Assembly (NCBI RefSeq): GCF_019145435.1
Contig: NZ_JAHSTS010000001.1
Span: 271,001-335,000, forward strand
DNA: 64,000 bases
Reading direction: 5' to 3'
From: Pseudomonas ekonensis
Lineage (GTDB): Bacteria; Pseudomonadota; Gammaproteobacteria; Pseudomonadales; Pseudomonadaceae
Shown here: positions 51,081 to 61,088 of the stretch, piece by piece
Layout: each line of letters starts with the position of its first letter
Position numbering within the stretch: the first letter of the stretch is position 1
Position numbers and translations under genes: made by a program
Notes under the pieces: model-generated
The model's input: only the letters and a program-made list of their open reading frames with translations
Databases searched by the model: none
What the model was told of the DNA's origin: nothing

Positions 51081-51285
51081 CAAGCCTCCTTGCGACGGCC
51101 GAATGGTGCGTGGGCGATCTTCTCAGGAGTGTAGCCATCAGCAGGAAAAGCGTGGTTCGTTGGTCGGATTGGACGCAAACGCTTCTAAGGGGCGGCTGAT
51201 TGCTCAGCAGAAGTGGAGGGGCGGGGAAGGAACAAGGGGGAGGCCGTCCAGTGCAATGCAGGGGCGCTGGGCGGCCAGGACGGCT

Positions 51286-51630
51286 TCAGCGGGTGCGGTA
51301 GCGCAGCCGGGTGCCGAAGTTCATCGACATCAGAATCTCGTCGGCGCTCAGCTCCGGCGGAAAGTACGCGCCGGAGATCTGCGCGTGGGCCAGGCTGGCG
51401 CCTTCCAGCGAGGCCTTGCGAAAGTCGATGCCGCGAAGGTCGGCGGAGCGGAAATAGGCGTCGGTGAAATCAACGCCGTCGGCGTTCAGTTCACGCAGGT
51501 CCAGGCCGCGAAAATCGCCGCCCACCATATCGATCGGCCCGTCCTTCGGGCGCTCCTTGTTGAAGCCTGCGATGTCGTCCTTGTGCAGCAAGGCGTACAG
51601 CGGGGTGTCGAGTAGTTTCGGCTGGCTCAT
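51286..51630 (-). CDS. Pentapeptide-repeat protein
   Basis: 114 residues. A short right-handed beta-helix is made of A(D/N)LXX repeats: GGDFRGLDLRELNADGVDFTDAYFRSADLRGIDFRKASLEGASLAHAQISGAYF. It has no signal peptide. Longer pentapeptide proteins mimic DNA and protect gyrase; six or so coils are too few to assert that here. An AGGTG ribosome binding site precedes the ATG. Confidence 0.85.
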   Translation of the reverse strand: MSQPKLLDTPLYALLHKDDIAGFNKERPKDGPIDMVGGDFRGLDLRELNADGVDFTDAYFRSADLRGIDFRKASLEGASLAHAQISGAYFPPELSADEILMSMNFGTRLRYRTR

Positions 51631-51680
51631 GTCAGTTCACCTGTTGGTTTTATGACGCCAGTATAATGCCACTATTTGAC

Positions 51681-51710
51681 GGCCGTGAAGCAAGCGGGGG
51701 CTTCACGGCC
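51681..51710. terminator. Strong hairpin after the APH/P-loop gene
   Basis: GGCCGTGAAGC / GCTTCACGGCC has an 11-bp perfect stem and 8-base loop. It lies 12 bases past the stop of the gene at 51722 but lacks a T tract on the minus strand, so it may be a processing or Rho-assisted site. Confidence 0.5.
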
Positions 51711-51721
51711 GAAATAGTCCC

Positions 51722-53278
51722 TTACAGGCCTGGCAGGCGTTGACGGATCTGCGCCACAACGGTGTCCAGCGTGCCGGATTCATTGGTCTGCACGCGCTTG
51801 CTGCGCAGGATCTCATCCGGGGTCAGGGCTTCGCGGTTGGCCTGTTGCGCCTCGATGACGGCGAGGGTGGCGTCGGACGGATCTTTTTTGTCTGCCTGAC
51901 GAATCGCCAGCCAGCTTTCGATCACGGCTTGCGGCGCGTTGCAGTCCAGGATCAGGAACGGCGTGCCGGTGGCCTCGGCGACGGCCGCCGCGCTGTCGCG
52001 CTGGCCGCGCTTGAGGTAGGTGGCATCGATCACCACCGGGAAGCCTGCACGCAGGATCACCGCCGCCACTTCATGCAGACGGTCGTAGGTGGCGACGCTG
52101 GCTTCAGCGCTGTAGATGCCGGCCTGAACGTCATTGGCGACGGTCTGCTCGCCGAACAGGCGCTTGCGCTCTACGTCGGAACGCAGGCGAACGGCGCCCA
52201 ACGCTTCCACCAGGCGCATGGCCACGTGGCTCTTGCCCACCGCCGATACGCCGTGGGTTATCGCCATGAAGCGCGAAGGGATGGTGCTGTAGCTTTCTGC
52301 GAGGTTGGCGTAGTTGCGGTACTGGCGCAGGGTGGTGGCGCGCTGCACCGGTGTGGCGTCGGCGGGCATGCTGAACAGCGACACCTTGGCGCGCACCAGG
52401 GCGCGGTAGGCCTTGTAGAAGTTCAGGACTTCCAGGCCCTGGTAGTCGCCGCTCAGTTCCAGGTACTGGCTGATGAAGCGGCGGGCCAGGGACTTCAGGC
52501 CACGGTCTTCCAGGTCCATCGCCAGGAAGCCGATGTCGGCGTAGACGTCGGTGAAGCGGAACGGCTCGTTGAATTCGATGCAGTCGAAGATCACGACCTT
52601 GCCGTCGATCACGGTGGCGTTGCCCAGGTGGATGTCACCGTGGCATTCGCGGGTGAAACCCTCGGCCTTGCGCTGGGCGAACAGCGGCTTGAGGCGATCG
52701 AAGCTGGCTTCGGCCCACGCCTGGAGGGCTTCCAGCTGCAGCAGGTCGTTCTTGTCGCTGAGGAACGGACGGATCTGCTCGAAGTTCTGGCGAACCGGCG
52801 CCATCACGCTGTCCGGCGTGCCGGCGTCGTGTTCGGCCGGCACCTTCGGCGCATTGAGGTGGAAGCGGGCGATCTGCTCGGCCATCTCGTCGATGTGGGC
52901 AGTGGTCAGTTCGCCGTTGGCCTGCAGGGTGCTGAGCAGCCCGGTCTGCGGGAACTGGCGCATTTTCAGCACGTATTCGATGGCCGGGCCGTCGCCGCCC
53001 AGTTGCGGGTTCTCGGCGGTGCCGGTGACCGGCAGAACCTCCAGGTACAGGTCGTCGGTCAGGCGCTGGTTCAGCCGCAGCTCCTCGCCGCAGAAGTGCG
53101 CGCGGGACTCGAGGCCGGTGAAGTCGAGGAAGCCGAAATTCACCGGCTTCTTCACTTTATAGGCGAACTGACCGGTGAGCAGCACCCACGAGATGTGGGT
53201 TTCGATGACCTGGAACCCTTCGACGGGGTGCGGGTAGAGGGCCGGGTTTTGCAGGGCAGCGATCAGGGACTGGCTCAC
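51722..53278 (-). CDS. Fusion of aminoglycoside-phosphotransferase-like and P-loop kinase domains
   Basis: 518 residues. The N-terminal two thirds resemble the APH/choline-kinase fold: YKVKKPVNFGFLDF, catalytic loop ECHGDIHLGN and metal Asp in VIFDCIEFNEPFRFTDVYADIGF. The last third is a zeta-toxin/AAA-type P-loop domain with Walker A GVSAVGKSHVA and YLKRGQRDSAAAVAEATG. This two-domain family is conserved but unassigned. I use the GTG at 53278, with AAGGA 7 bases upstream, because it gives the conserved SQSLIAALQNPALYPHP start. It is divergent from mrcB. Confidence 0.85.
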   Translation of the reverse strand: MSQSLIAALQNPALYPHPVEGFQVIETHISWVLLTGQFAYKVKKPVNFGFLDFTGLESRAHFCGEELRLNQRLTDDLYLEVLPVTGTAENPQLGGDGPAIEYVLKMRQFPQTGLLSTLQANGELTTAHIDEMAEQIARFHLNAPKVPAEHDAGTPDSVMAPVRQNFEQIRPFLSDKNDLLQLEALQAWAEASFDRLKPLFAQRKAEGFTRECHGDIHLGNATVIDGKVVIFDCIEFNEPFRFTDVYADIGFLAMDLEDRGLKSLARRFISQYLELSGDYQGLEVLNFYKAYRALVRAKVSLFSMPADATPVQRATTLRQYRNYANLAESYSTIPSRFMAITHGVSAVGKSHVAMRLVEALGAVRLRSDVERKRLFGEQTVANDVQAGIYSAEASVATYDRLHEVAAVILRAGFPVVIDATYLKRGQRDSAAAVAEATGTPFLILDCNAPQAVIESWLAIRQADKKDPSDATLAVIEAQQANREALTPDEILRSKRVQTNESGTLDTVVAQIRQRLPGL

Positions 53279-53394
53279 AGGTGATCCTTCAGGGTCTGGG
53301 GGATTCGAGGCGCTCATTATGGCCGCTCGCCCGCCCGACGCAAACCTCGGAGCGCTCCTGTTGAGTATGAATAAAGTGCGTATAATCCGCCGCC

Positions 53395-55719
53395 ATGACA
53401 CGTACCCGATCCCCCCGCACACCGAAAAAACCACCCTCCCGGGGCCTGCGCCCATGGCTGGGCTGGGCCCTCAAACTCAGCCTGGTCGGCCTTGTGGTGC
53501 TGGCCGGCTTCGCTGTGTACCTCGATGCCGTGGTGCAGGAGAAATTCTCCGGCAAGCGCTGGACGATCCCGGCCAAGGTATACGCGCGGCCGCTTGAGCT
53601 GTTCGTCGGACAAAAGCTGAGCAAGGACGATTTCCTCACCGAACTCGATGCCCTCGGCTACCGCCGCGAAAGCGTCAGCAACGGCCCGGGCGCGGCGTCG
53701 GTCAACGGCAACACCGTCGACCTGAACACCCGTGGCTTCCAGTTCTACGAAGGGCTGGAGAAACCGCAGCCGGTGCGCGTGCGGTTCTCCGGCGACTACG
53801 TGGCCGAACTGTCGGCGACCAACGGTTCGAAACTGTCCGTGGTGCGCCTGGAGCCGTTGCTGATCGGCGGGATCTACCCGAAAAACCTCGAAGACCGGAT
53901 CCTGATCAAGCTCGATCAGGTGCCGCCGTACCTGTTGGAAACCCTGGTGGCCGTGGAAGACCGGGATTTCTACAGCCACTGGGGCGTGTCGCCGAAGTCG
54001 ATCGCGCGGGCGGTGTGGGTGAACACCTCCGGCGGCAAGATGACCCAGGGCGGCAGTACGTTGACCCAGCAGTTGGTGAAGAACTTCTACCTCACCAACG
54101 AACGCAGCCTGACCCGCAAGCTCACCGAAGCCATGATGGCGATGCTGCTGGAGCTGCATTACGACAAGAAGGAAATCCTTGAGGCCTACCTCAACGAAGT
54201 GTTCGTCGGCCAGGACGGTCAACGTGCGGTGCACGGTTTCGGTCTGGCCAGCCAGTTCTTCTTCGGCCAGCCGCTGTCCGAGCTGAAGCTGCATCAGGTC
54301 GCGCTGCTGGTGGGCATGGTCAAGGGGCCGTCCTACTACAACCCGCGCCGCAACCCGGAGCGGGCGCTGGAGCGGCGTAACCTGGTGCTCGACGTGCTTG
54401 AGCAGCAGGGCGTCGCGACCGCCGAGCAGGTCGAGGCGGCGAAGAAAATGCCGCTGGGCGTGACCACCCGCGGCAAGCTGGCCGACAGCTCGTTCCCGGG
54501 CTTCATTGATCTGGTCAAGCGCCAGTTGCGTGAAGACTACCGCGACGAAGACTTGACCGAAGAAGGCCTGCGCATTTTCACCAGTTTCGACCCGATCCTG
54601 CAGATGAAGGCCGAAGCGTCGGTCAACGACACCTTCAAGCGTCTGTCCGGCCGCAAAGGCGCCGACGACGTGGAAGCGGCGATGGTCGTGACCAACCCGG
54701 AAACCGGTGAGGTGCAGGCCATGATCGGTAGCCGTCAGGCCAGCTTCGCCGGCTTCAACCGGGCGCTGGATGCGGTGCGGCCGATCGGCTCGCTGATCAA
54801 GCCGGCGGTGTACCTGACCGCGCTGGAGAAACCGAGCCAGTACACACTGACCAGTTGGCTGTCGGACGAGTCCTTCTCGGTGAAGGGCGCGGACGGCCAG
54901 GTCTGGAAGCCGCAGAACTATGACCGCCGCTCCCACGGCACCGTGTTCCTCTATCAGGGGCTGGCGCATTCCTACAACTTGTCCACAGCCCGTCTGGGGC
55001 TCGCCATCGGCGTGCCCAATGTGCTCAAGACCTTGGGACGCCTGGGCGTGAGCCGCGATTTCCCGGCCTTCCCGTCGATGCTGCTGGGTGCCGGCGGCAT
55101 GACCCCGATGGAAGTGGCGACCATGTACCAGACCCTGGCCAACGGCGGCTTCAACACGCCGATGCGCGGGATCCGCAGCGTGCTGACCGCCGAGGGCGAA
55201 CCGCTCAAGCGCTATCCGTTCCAGATCGAGCAGCGCTTCGATCCGGCCTCGATCTACCTGATCCAGAACGCCATGCAGCGGGTCATGCGTGAAGGCACCG
55301 GCAGTTCGGTCTATAACGTGTTGCCCAAGACCCTGACGCTGGCCGGCAAGACCGGCACCAGCAACGACTCGCGCGACAGCTGGTTCGCCGGGTTCAGCCA
55401 GGACCTGTTGGCGGTGGTGTGGCTGGGCCGCGACGACAACGGCAAGACGCCGTTCACCGGCGCCACCGGCGCGCTGCAGGTCTGGACCAGTTTCATGCGC
55501 AAGGCCGATCCGCTGCCGCTGGACATGCCGCAACCGGACAACGTGGTGCAGGCCTGGGTCGATGCGCGCACCGGCCAAGGCTCCGACGCCAATTGCCCGG
55601 GCGCGGTGCAGATGCCGTATATTCGCGGCAGCGAGCCTCCGCCCGGCGCTGCGTGTGCGGGCGAAAGCCCGACGCCCGCCGAGTCGGTGATGGATTGGGT
55701 CAAGGGCTGGATGAATTAA
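53395..55719 (+). CDS. mrcB: Bifunctional peptidoglycan synthase PBP1b
   Basis: 774 residues. A short cytoplasmic basic tail and one membrane anchor (LSLVGLVVLAGFAVYLDAVV) are followed by a UB2H-like domain, then a GT51 glycosyltransferase with VAVEDRDFYSHWGVSPKSI and GGSTLTQQLVKNFYL. The transpeptidase has SLIKPAVYL (active Ser), SYN near 535 and KTGTSND. It polymerises and crosslinks cell wall. A TATAAT sits only 9 bases before the ATG. lpoP, its activator, follows after 16 bases. Confidence 0.96.
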   Translation: MTRTRSPRTPKKPPSRGLRPWLGWALKLSLVGLVVLAGFAVYLDAVVQEKFSGKRWTIPAKVYARPLELFVGQKLSKDDFLTELDALGYRRESVSNGPGAASVNGNTVDLNTRGFQFYEGLEKPQPVRVRFSGDYVAELSATNGSKLSVVRLEPLLIGGIYPKNLEDRILIKLDQVPPYLLETLVAVEDRDFYSHWGVSPKSIARAVWVNTSGGKMTQGGSTLTQQLVKNFYLTNERSLTRKLTEAMMAMLLELHYDKKEILEAYLNEVFVGQDGQRAVHGFGLASQFFFGQPLSELKLHQVALLVGMVKGPSYYNPRRNPERALERRNLVLDVLEQQGVATAEQVEAAKKMPLGVTTRGKLADSSFPGFIDLVKRQLREDYRDEDLTEEGLRIFTSFDPILQMKAEASVNDTFKRLSGRKGADDVEAAMVVTNPETGEVQAMIGSRQASFAGFNRALDAVRPIGSLIKPAVYLTALEKPSQYTLTSWLSDESFSVKGADGQVWKPQNYDRRSHGTVFLYQGLAHSYNLSTARLGLAIGVPNVLKTLGRLGVSRDFPAFPSMLLGAGGMTPMEVATMYQTLANGGFNTPMRGIRSVLTAEGEPLKRYPFQIEQRFDPASIYLIQNAMQRVMREGTGSSVYNVLPKTLTLAGKTGTSNDSRDSWFAGFSQDLLAVVWLGRDDNGKTPFTGATGALQVWTSFMRKADPLPLDMPQPDNVVQAWVDARTGQGSDANCPGAVQMPYIRGSEPPPGAACAGESPTPAESVMDWVKGWMN

Positions 55720-55735
55720 GCAAAGAGGGATTCAA

Positions 55736-56485
55736 GTGAACAAGTGGTTGATTCCGGCGGTGACCGCCGTGGCGCTGCTCAGCGGCTGCTCCACCGTGCA
55801 GCGTGGTTCGATTCCGGTTGTGGACTCCGGCACCGCCGTGTCCAACAGCGAGCGCATTTCGGCCAATGGCGGGTTCCGGCAAACGACCGTGAAGCGGCCG
55901 GCGCAGAGCCAGGCCCAGGCCATTCCCCAAGGCGACACCGGCGTGGTGGTGATGGTGCCGGGCGGCGCCGCGACCTCGACGCCGATCAGCACCTCGCCGA
56001 TCGTTCCGGGCCCGGCGTCCGGCGGCATCACGCCGGGGCCGTACAACCCTTCGCCGGTGGAATCCGCACCGGTCAGCTCCGGCAGCTACAGCATGCCTTC
56101 GGCGCCGAGCGGCATCCCGTCGGCCAGCGGCAGCGGCGGCGGTCTGTCCGCCGACGAGCAACTGGACGGCCCGGTGCTCGCACTGTTGACCACCGCCCAG
56201 CAGCAACAGGCCGGCGGCGACCTCAATGGCGCCTCGTCCAGCCTGGAACGCGCCCAGCGCGTAGCGCCGCGTGAACCGCAAGTGCTCTACCGGCTGGCCC
56301 AGGTGCGCATGGCGCAAGGCGATGCGCCGCAGGCCGAACAGTTCGCCCGCCGCGCCTTGACGATGGCCAACGGTCGCCCGGACCTGCAGGCCAACCTATG
56401 GGAACTGATCGCCCAGGCCCGCGAGAAGCAGGGCGATGCCTCCGGCGCCGCGCTGGCCCGTCAGAAAGCCCGGGTCTCGCTGTGA
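55736..56485 (+). CDS. lpoP: PBP1b activator lipoprotein LpoP
   Basis: 249 residues. A lipobox LLSGC (Cys 18) is followed by a long Ser/Pro/Gly-rich disordered spacer (about 45-140) and a C-terminal TPR domain (AQQQQAGGDLNGASSSLERAQRVAPREPQVLYRLAQVRMAQGD). The outer-membrane lipoprotein-spacer-TPR design and the place directly behind mrcB match LpoP, identified as the PBP1b activator in P. aeruginosa. The start is a GTG with an AGAGGGA ribosome binding site; the stop overlaps the next gene. Confidence 0.85.
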   Translation: MNKWLIPAVTAVALLSGCSTVQRGSIPVVDSGTAVSNSERISANGGFRQTTVKRPAQSQAQAIPQGDTGVVVMVPGGAATSTPISTSPIVPGPASGGITPGPYNPSPVESAPVSSGSYSMPSAPSGIPSASGSGGGLSADEQLDGPVLALLTTAQQQQAGGDLNGASSSLERAQRVAPREPQVLYRLAQVRMAQGDAPQAEQFARRALTMANGRPDLQANLWELIAQAREKQGDASGAALARQKARVSL

Positions 56486-56820
56486 TGGACGTGCGTTTTC
56501 CGAAAGTCGCCGATCAGCTGCTGCTGATCGAGCGTGAACTGCGCGCCCAGGGCTGGTGGGACGACGTGCCGCCGTCCGCCGAGGCCTTGAACAGCGTCGA
56601 GCCCTTTGCCGTCGATACCCTCGAGTTCGAGCAGTGGCTGCAATGGATCTTCCTGCCGAAGATGAAGATCATCCTTGAGCAGGACCTGCCGCTGCCCAAC
56701 GCGTCGGGCATCCAGGAAATGGCCGAGATGGTCTTCGCCCAGCGCAATGTGCAGGGCAAGGATCGTCAACTGCAGGTGCTGCTCAAAGAGTTCGACCTGC
56801 TGATCACCGCGTCGCGCTGA
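56485..56820 (+). CDS. YqcC-family (DUF446) protein
   Basis: 111 residues, all-helical and acidic: LLLIERELRAQGWWDDVPPSAEALNS and FEQWLQWIFLPKMKIILEQDLPLP. This is the YqcC/DUF446 pattern, which elsewhere lies next to the pseudouridine synthase truC. Here it is coupled to lpoP by a TGATG overlap. Function unknown. Confidence 0.85.
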   Translation: MDVRFPKVADQLLLIERELRAQGWWDDVPPSAEALNSVEPFAVDTLEFEQWLQWIFLPKMKIILEQDLPLPNASGIQEMAEMVFAQRNVQGKDRQLQVLLKEFDLLITASR

Positions 56821-56823
56821 ACC

Positions 56824-56853
56824 GGAAACTGCCGGTGGCTACTGGCAGTTTTC
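56824..56853. terminator. Bidirectional terminator between YqcC and DUF4124 genes
   Basis: AAACTGCC / GGCAGTTT is flanked by A-rich sequence on one side and T-rich on the other, and overlaps the DUF4124 stop codon at 56839. Confidence 0.65.
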
Positions 56854-57255
56854 CTTGATCTGCTTCTGCGTCTCGGCGATTCGCTCCTGACGCTGCTCTT
56901 CGTTGAGCCGTCGCACCTCTCCCTCCACTTCCTCCCTCAGGCGCGGGTTGTTCTGCAGCTGCGCAAGATTGGTGCGCGCCTGTTCGCAAAACGCGTTCAG
57001 CTGCGTTTGCTGCTCGGCCACTTGCTTCTTGACCTTCTCGTCGATGGACTTCTGATCGCCCACCGCACTGTTGCCTTGCATCGGCGCAGGCTTCGGCGCG
57101 GGCGGGGAGGGCGTCTGCACGGTGGTGGAAGGCTGTCCCTGGGGCGGTCGGGCATCGAAATGCGTGACCCCTTGAGCGTCGACCCATGTGTAGATCTGAC
57201 CGGCCATGCACCACGGGCTGAGGCCGATCAGCAGACTGGCGATAAGCGTTCGCAT
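56839..57255 (-). CDS. DUF4124 periplasmic protein
   Basis: 138 residues. A signal peptide (MRTLIASLLIGLSPWCMA) precedes the small DUF4124 domain GQIYTWVDAQGVTHFDARPPQG, then a Pro-rich linker and a Glu/Gln/Arg-rich coiled coil (EEVEGEVRRLNEEQRQERIAETQKQ). A single Cys near the end could pair with C90. AAGGAA precedes the ATG. Function unknown. Confidence 0.85.
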   Translation of the reverse strand: MRTLIASLLIGLSPWCMAGQIYTWVDAQGVTHFDARPPQGQPSTTVQTPSPPAPKPAPMQGNSAVGDQKSIDEKVKKQVAEQQTQLNAFCEQARTNLAQLQNNPRLREEVEGEVRRLNEEQRQERIAETQKQIKENCQ

Positions 57256-57656
57256 GCTGATTCCTTGGCAAAACTGCGCAATTGGAGCTAACAGAGTAGC
57301 TCTTTACAGGTTTTTTCTTGCGTTCTCATGTATTTACCCACAATTAAGCCCATAGACGGCTTGACTTGCTGAGGGCGAAACAGAAGAATCCAAAGTCCGC
57401 TGTAGAGGGACTGCCAGAAGCAGACCCACTCGGCAGATCATGAGGCGCCTATCCGCGTCGACCTGTTACACCCGCAACGCGTTACCTCGCGCTGGGTGGG
57501 AAAGGCCCGCAACACTTGGGACGATCCCAATACTTGCTCAGTCAGTGCTGACGTAGTCGGCGACCACCGTCGCTCATGCTCTGCCGAGAAGTAAACCTAT
57601 TAAGACCCGTTCCGCTATTTCGTGGACGGTATTCTGGCGTTTTAGAGGTGAACAAC
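57256..57656 (+). other. 400-base leader/intergenic region before ilvIH
   Basis: No conserved gene. It holds the promoter region of ilvI, a short possible leader peptide frame (57440-57556) and inverted repeats TTGGGA-CGA-TCCCAA (57515-57529) and CCGTTCC...GGACGG (57608-57631), the last just before the ilvI ribosome binding site. Confidence 0.55.
57440..57556 (+). CDS. Possible attenuation leader peptide of ilvIH
   Basis: 38 residues starting [13 protein letters not shown] and ending [14 protein letters not shown] before TAG. Its last fourteen residues contain seven Leu, Ile, Val or Thr-adjacent branched-chain codons, including a rare ATA, and a hairpin follows before ilvI. The ribosome binding site is weak. 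It may be a chance frame. Confidence 0.25.
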   Translation: MRRLSASTCYTRNALPRAGWERPATLGTIPILAQSVLT

Positions 57657-59381
57657 GTGGAGCTTTTATCTGGCGGTGAGATGCTCGTCCGCTTCTTGCG
57701 TGACGAAGGCGTCAAATATATCTACGGGTACCCGGGTGGTGCTCTCCTTCATGTCTACGATGCCCTGTTCAAAGAACCGGAAGTGACCCACATCCTGGTT
57801 CGTCACGAACAAGCGGCTACCCATATGGCTGACGGCTATGCCCGCGCCACCGGCAAGGCCGGCGTGGTGCTGGTGACGTCCGGTCCTGGCGCCACAAACG
57901 CCATCACCGGTATCGCGACCGCCTATATGGACTCCATTCCGATGGTGATCATTTCCGGTCAGGTGCCGAGCACCATGGTCGGCACCGATGCGTTCCAGGA
58001 AACCGACATGATCGGTATCTCCCGGCCGATCGTGAAGCACAGCTTCATGATCAAGCACGCTTCGGAAATCCCGGAAGTCATGAAGAAGGCCTTCTACCTG
58101 GCGCAATCCGGTCGTCCGGGTCCGGTCGTGGTCGATGTCCCGAAAGACATGACCAACCCGGCCGAGAAGTTCGAATACGTCTTCCCGAAAAAAGCCAAGC
58201 TGCGTTCCTACAGCCCGGCCGTCCGCGGCCACTCCGGGCAGATCCGCAAGGCAGCGGAAATGCTCCTGGCGGCCAAGCGTCCCGTCCTCTATTCGGGCGG
58301 CGGCGTGATCCTCGGCAACGGCTCCGCGCCGCTGACCGAACTGGCGAAGATGCTCAACCTGCCGGTGACCAACACTTTGATGGGCCTGGGCGGTTTTCCT
58401 GGCACCGACCGTCAGTTCATCGGCATGCTCGGCATGCACGGCAGCTACACCGCTAACCTGGCGATGCACCATGCCGATGTGATCCTGGCCGTCGGCGCAC
58501 GCTTCGACGATCGCGTGATCAACGGCGCGCCGAAGTTCTGCCCGAACGCCAAGATCATTCACGTCGACATCGACCCCGCGTCGATCTCCAAGACCATCAA
58601 GGCCGACGTGCCGATCGTAGGTCCGGTCGAGAGCGTCATGACCGAAATGGTCGCGATCCTCAAGGAAATCGGCGAGACCCCGAACAAGGACGCCGTGACC
58701 AGCTGGTGGAAGCAGATCGACGAATGGCGCGGTGACCGCGGCCTGTTCCCTTACGACAAGGGCGACGGCAGCAAGATCAAGCCGCAGACCGTGATCGAGA
58801 CCCTGTGCGAAGTGACCAAGGGCGACGCCTTTGTGACCTCCGACGTGGGCCAGCACCAGATGTTCGCTGCGCAGTACTACAAGTTCAACAAGCCCAACCG
58901 TTGGATCAACTCCGGTGGCCTGGGCACCATGGGCTTCGGTTTCCCGGCGGCCATGGGCGTGAAGCTGAGCTTCCCTGATTCGGACGTCGCGTGCGTGACG
59001 GGCGAGGGCAGCATCCAGATGAACATCCAGGAACTGTCGACCTGCATGCAGTACGGTCTGCCGGTGAAGATCGTCAACCTGAACAACGGCGTACTGGGCA
59101 TGGTTCGCCAGTGGCAGGACATGAGCTACGGCAGCCGTCACTCGCACTCCTACATGGAATCGCTGCCTGACTTCGTCAAGCTGGCCGAGGCCTATGGTCA
59201 CGTGGGCATCCGCATCACCGACCTGAAGGACCTGAAGCCGAAGATGGAAGAGGCGTTCGCCATGAAGGACCGCCTGGTGTTCCTCGACATCCAGGTCGAC
59301 ACCAGCGAGCACGTCTACCCGATGCAGATCAAAGACGGCTCCATGCGCGATATGTGGCTGAGCAAGACGGAGCGTACCTAA
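57657..59381 (+). CDS. ilvI: Acetolactate synthase large subunit
   Basis: 574 residues. The TPP-dependent fold begins [34 protein letters not shown], with catalytic Glu in [15 protein letters not shown] and the TPP/Mg site [29 protein letters not shown]. The first step of branched-chain synthesis makes acetolactate from pyruvate. A GTG at 57657 with AGAGGTG upstream gives the family N-terminus. Followed by ilvH after 2 bases. Confidence 0.95.
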   Translation: MELLSGGEMLVRFLRDEGVKYIYGYPGGALLHVYDALFKEPEVTHILVRHEQAATHMADGYARATGKAGVVLVTSGPGATNAITGIATAYMDSIPMVIISGQVPSTMVGTDAFQETDMIGISRPIVKHSFMIKHASEIPEVMKKAFYLAQSGRPGPVVVDVPKDMTNPAEKFEYVFPKKAKLRSYSPAVRGHSGQIRKAAEMLLAAKRPVLYSGGGVILGNGSAPLTELAKMLNLPVTNTLMGLGGFPGTDRQFIGMLGMHGSYTANLAMHHADVILAVGARFDDRVINGAPKFCPNAKIIHVDIDPASISKTIKADVPIVGPVESVMTEMVAILKEIGETPNKDAVTSWWKQIDEWRGDRGLFPYDKGDGSKIKPQTVIETLCEVTKGDAFVTSDVGQHQMFAAQYYKFNKPNRWINSGGLGTMGFGFPAAMGVKLSFPDSDVACVTGEGSIQMNIQELSTCMQYGLPVKIVNLNNGVLGMVRQWQDMSYGSRHSHSYMESLPDFVKLAEAYGHVGIRITDLKDLKPKMEEAFAMKDRLVFLDIQVDTSEHVYPMQIKDGSMRDMWLSKTERT

Positions 59382-59383
59382 TC

Positions 59384-59875
59384 ATGCGGCACATCATTTC
59401 CTTGCTTCTGGAAAACGAACCTGGCGCCTTGTCGCGTGTGGTCGGCCTGTTCTCGCAGCGCAACTACAACATCGAAAGCCTGACCGTGGCGCCGACCGAG
59501 GACCCGACCCTGTCGCGTCTGACGCTGACCACCGTCGGCCACGATGAAATCATCGAGCAGATCACCAAGAACCTGAACAAGCTGGTCGAGGTGGTCAAGC
59601 TGGTGGATCTGTCGGAGAGCGCTCACATCGAGCGCGAACTGATGCTGGTCAAGGTCAAGGCCACCGGCGCCCAGCGCGCCGAGATCAAACGCACCACCGA
59701 TATCTATCGTGGGCAGATCGTCGATGTCAGCGCCAGCGTCTATACCGTTCAACTGACCGGTACCAGCGACAAGCTCGACAGCTTCATCCAGTCGATCGGC
59801 ACTGCCTCGATTCTGGAAACCGTACGCAGCGGCGTCACCGGGATTGCCCGCGGCGACAAAGTGCTCAGCATCTAA
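59384..59875 (+). CDS. ilvH: Acetolactate synthase small regulatory subunit
   Basis: 163 residues. The N-terminal ACT domain is HIISLLLENEPGALSRVVGLFSQRNYNIESLTVAPTEDP; a second ferredoxin-like domain has ELMLVKVKATGAQRAEIKR. It confers valine feedback inhibition on IlvI. It is in operon with ilvI, and ilvC follows after 48 bases. Confidence 0.96.
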   Translation: MRHIISLLLENEPGALSRVVGLFSQRNYNIESLTVAPTEDPTLSRLTLTTVGHDEIIEQITKNLNKLVEVVKLVDLSESAHIERELMLVKVKATGAQRAEIKRTTDIYRGQIVDVSASVYTVQLTGTSDKLDSFIQSIGTASILETVRSGVTGIARGDKVLSI

Positions 59876-59914
59876 AACAATTTGGCGAACGGCCTGAACG
59901 GCCTGGATATATAG

Positions 59915-60940
<1,026 letters not shown>

Positions 60941-60958
60941 GTCCTCGAGCCTTGTGCG

Positions 60959-60986
60959 AAAAAACGCGGCCTCGGCCGCGTTTTTT
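60959..60986 (+). terminator. Terminator of the ilv operon
   Basis: AAAACGCGGCC / GGCCGCGTTTT with a 2-3 base loop is followed by T residues, 19 bases past ilvC. Confidence 0.93.
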
Positions 60987-61088
60987 CGTTTGAGCCCGAC
61001 GCTTCTGGTATAAAGCTGCATCGTTTGCGGCCGAACCGTCGTCCCAGACACCTGTCGAAACTGTCCAATCCGTTGCAAGGTAATGTCC

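Noticed and set aside
49970..51199. 409-codon open frame on the plus strand opposite cbpA
   Set aside because: Mirror of cbpA and of the TfoX_C gene, both of which have good motifs and ribosome binding sites.
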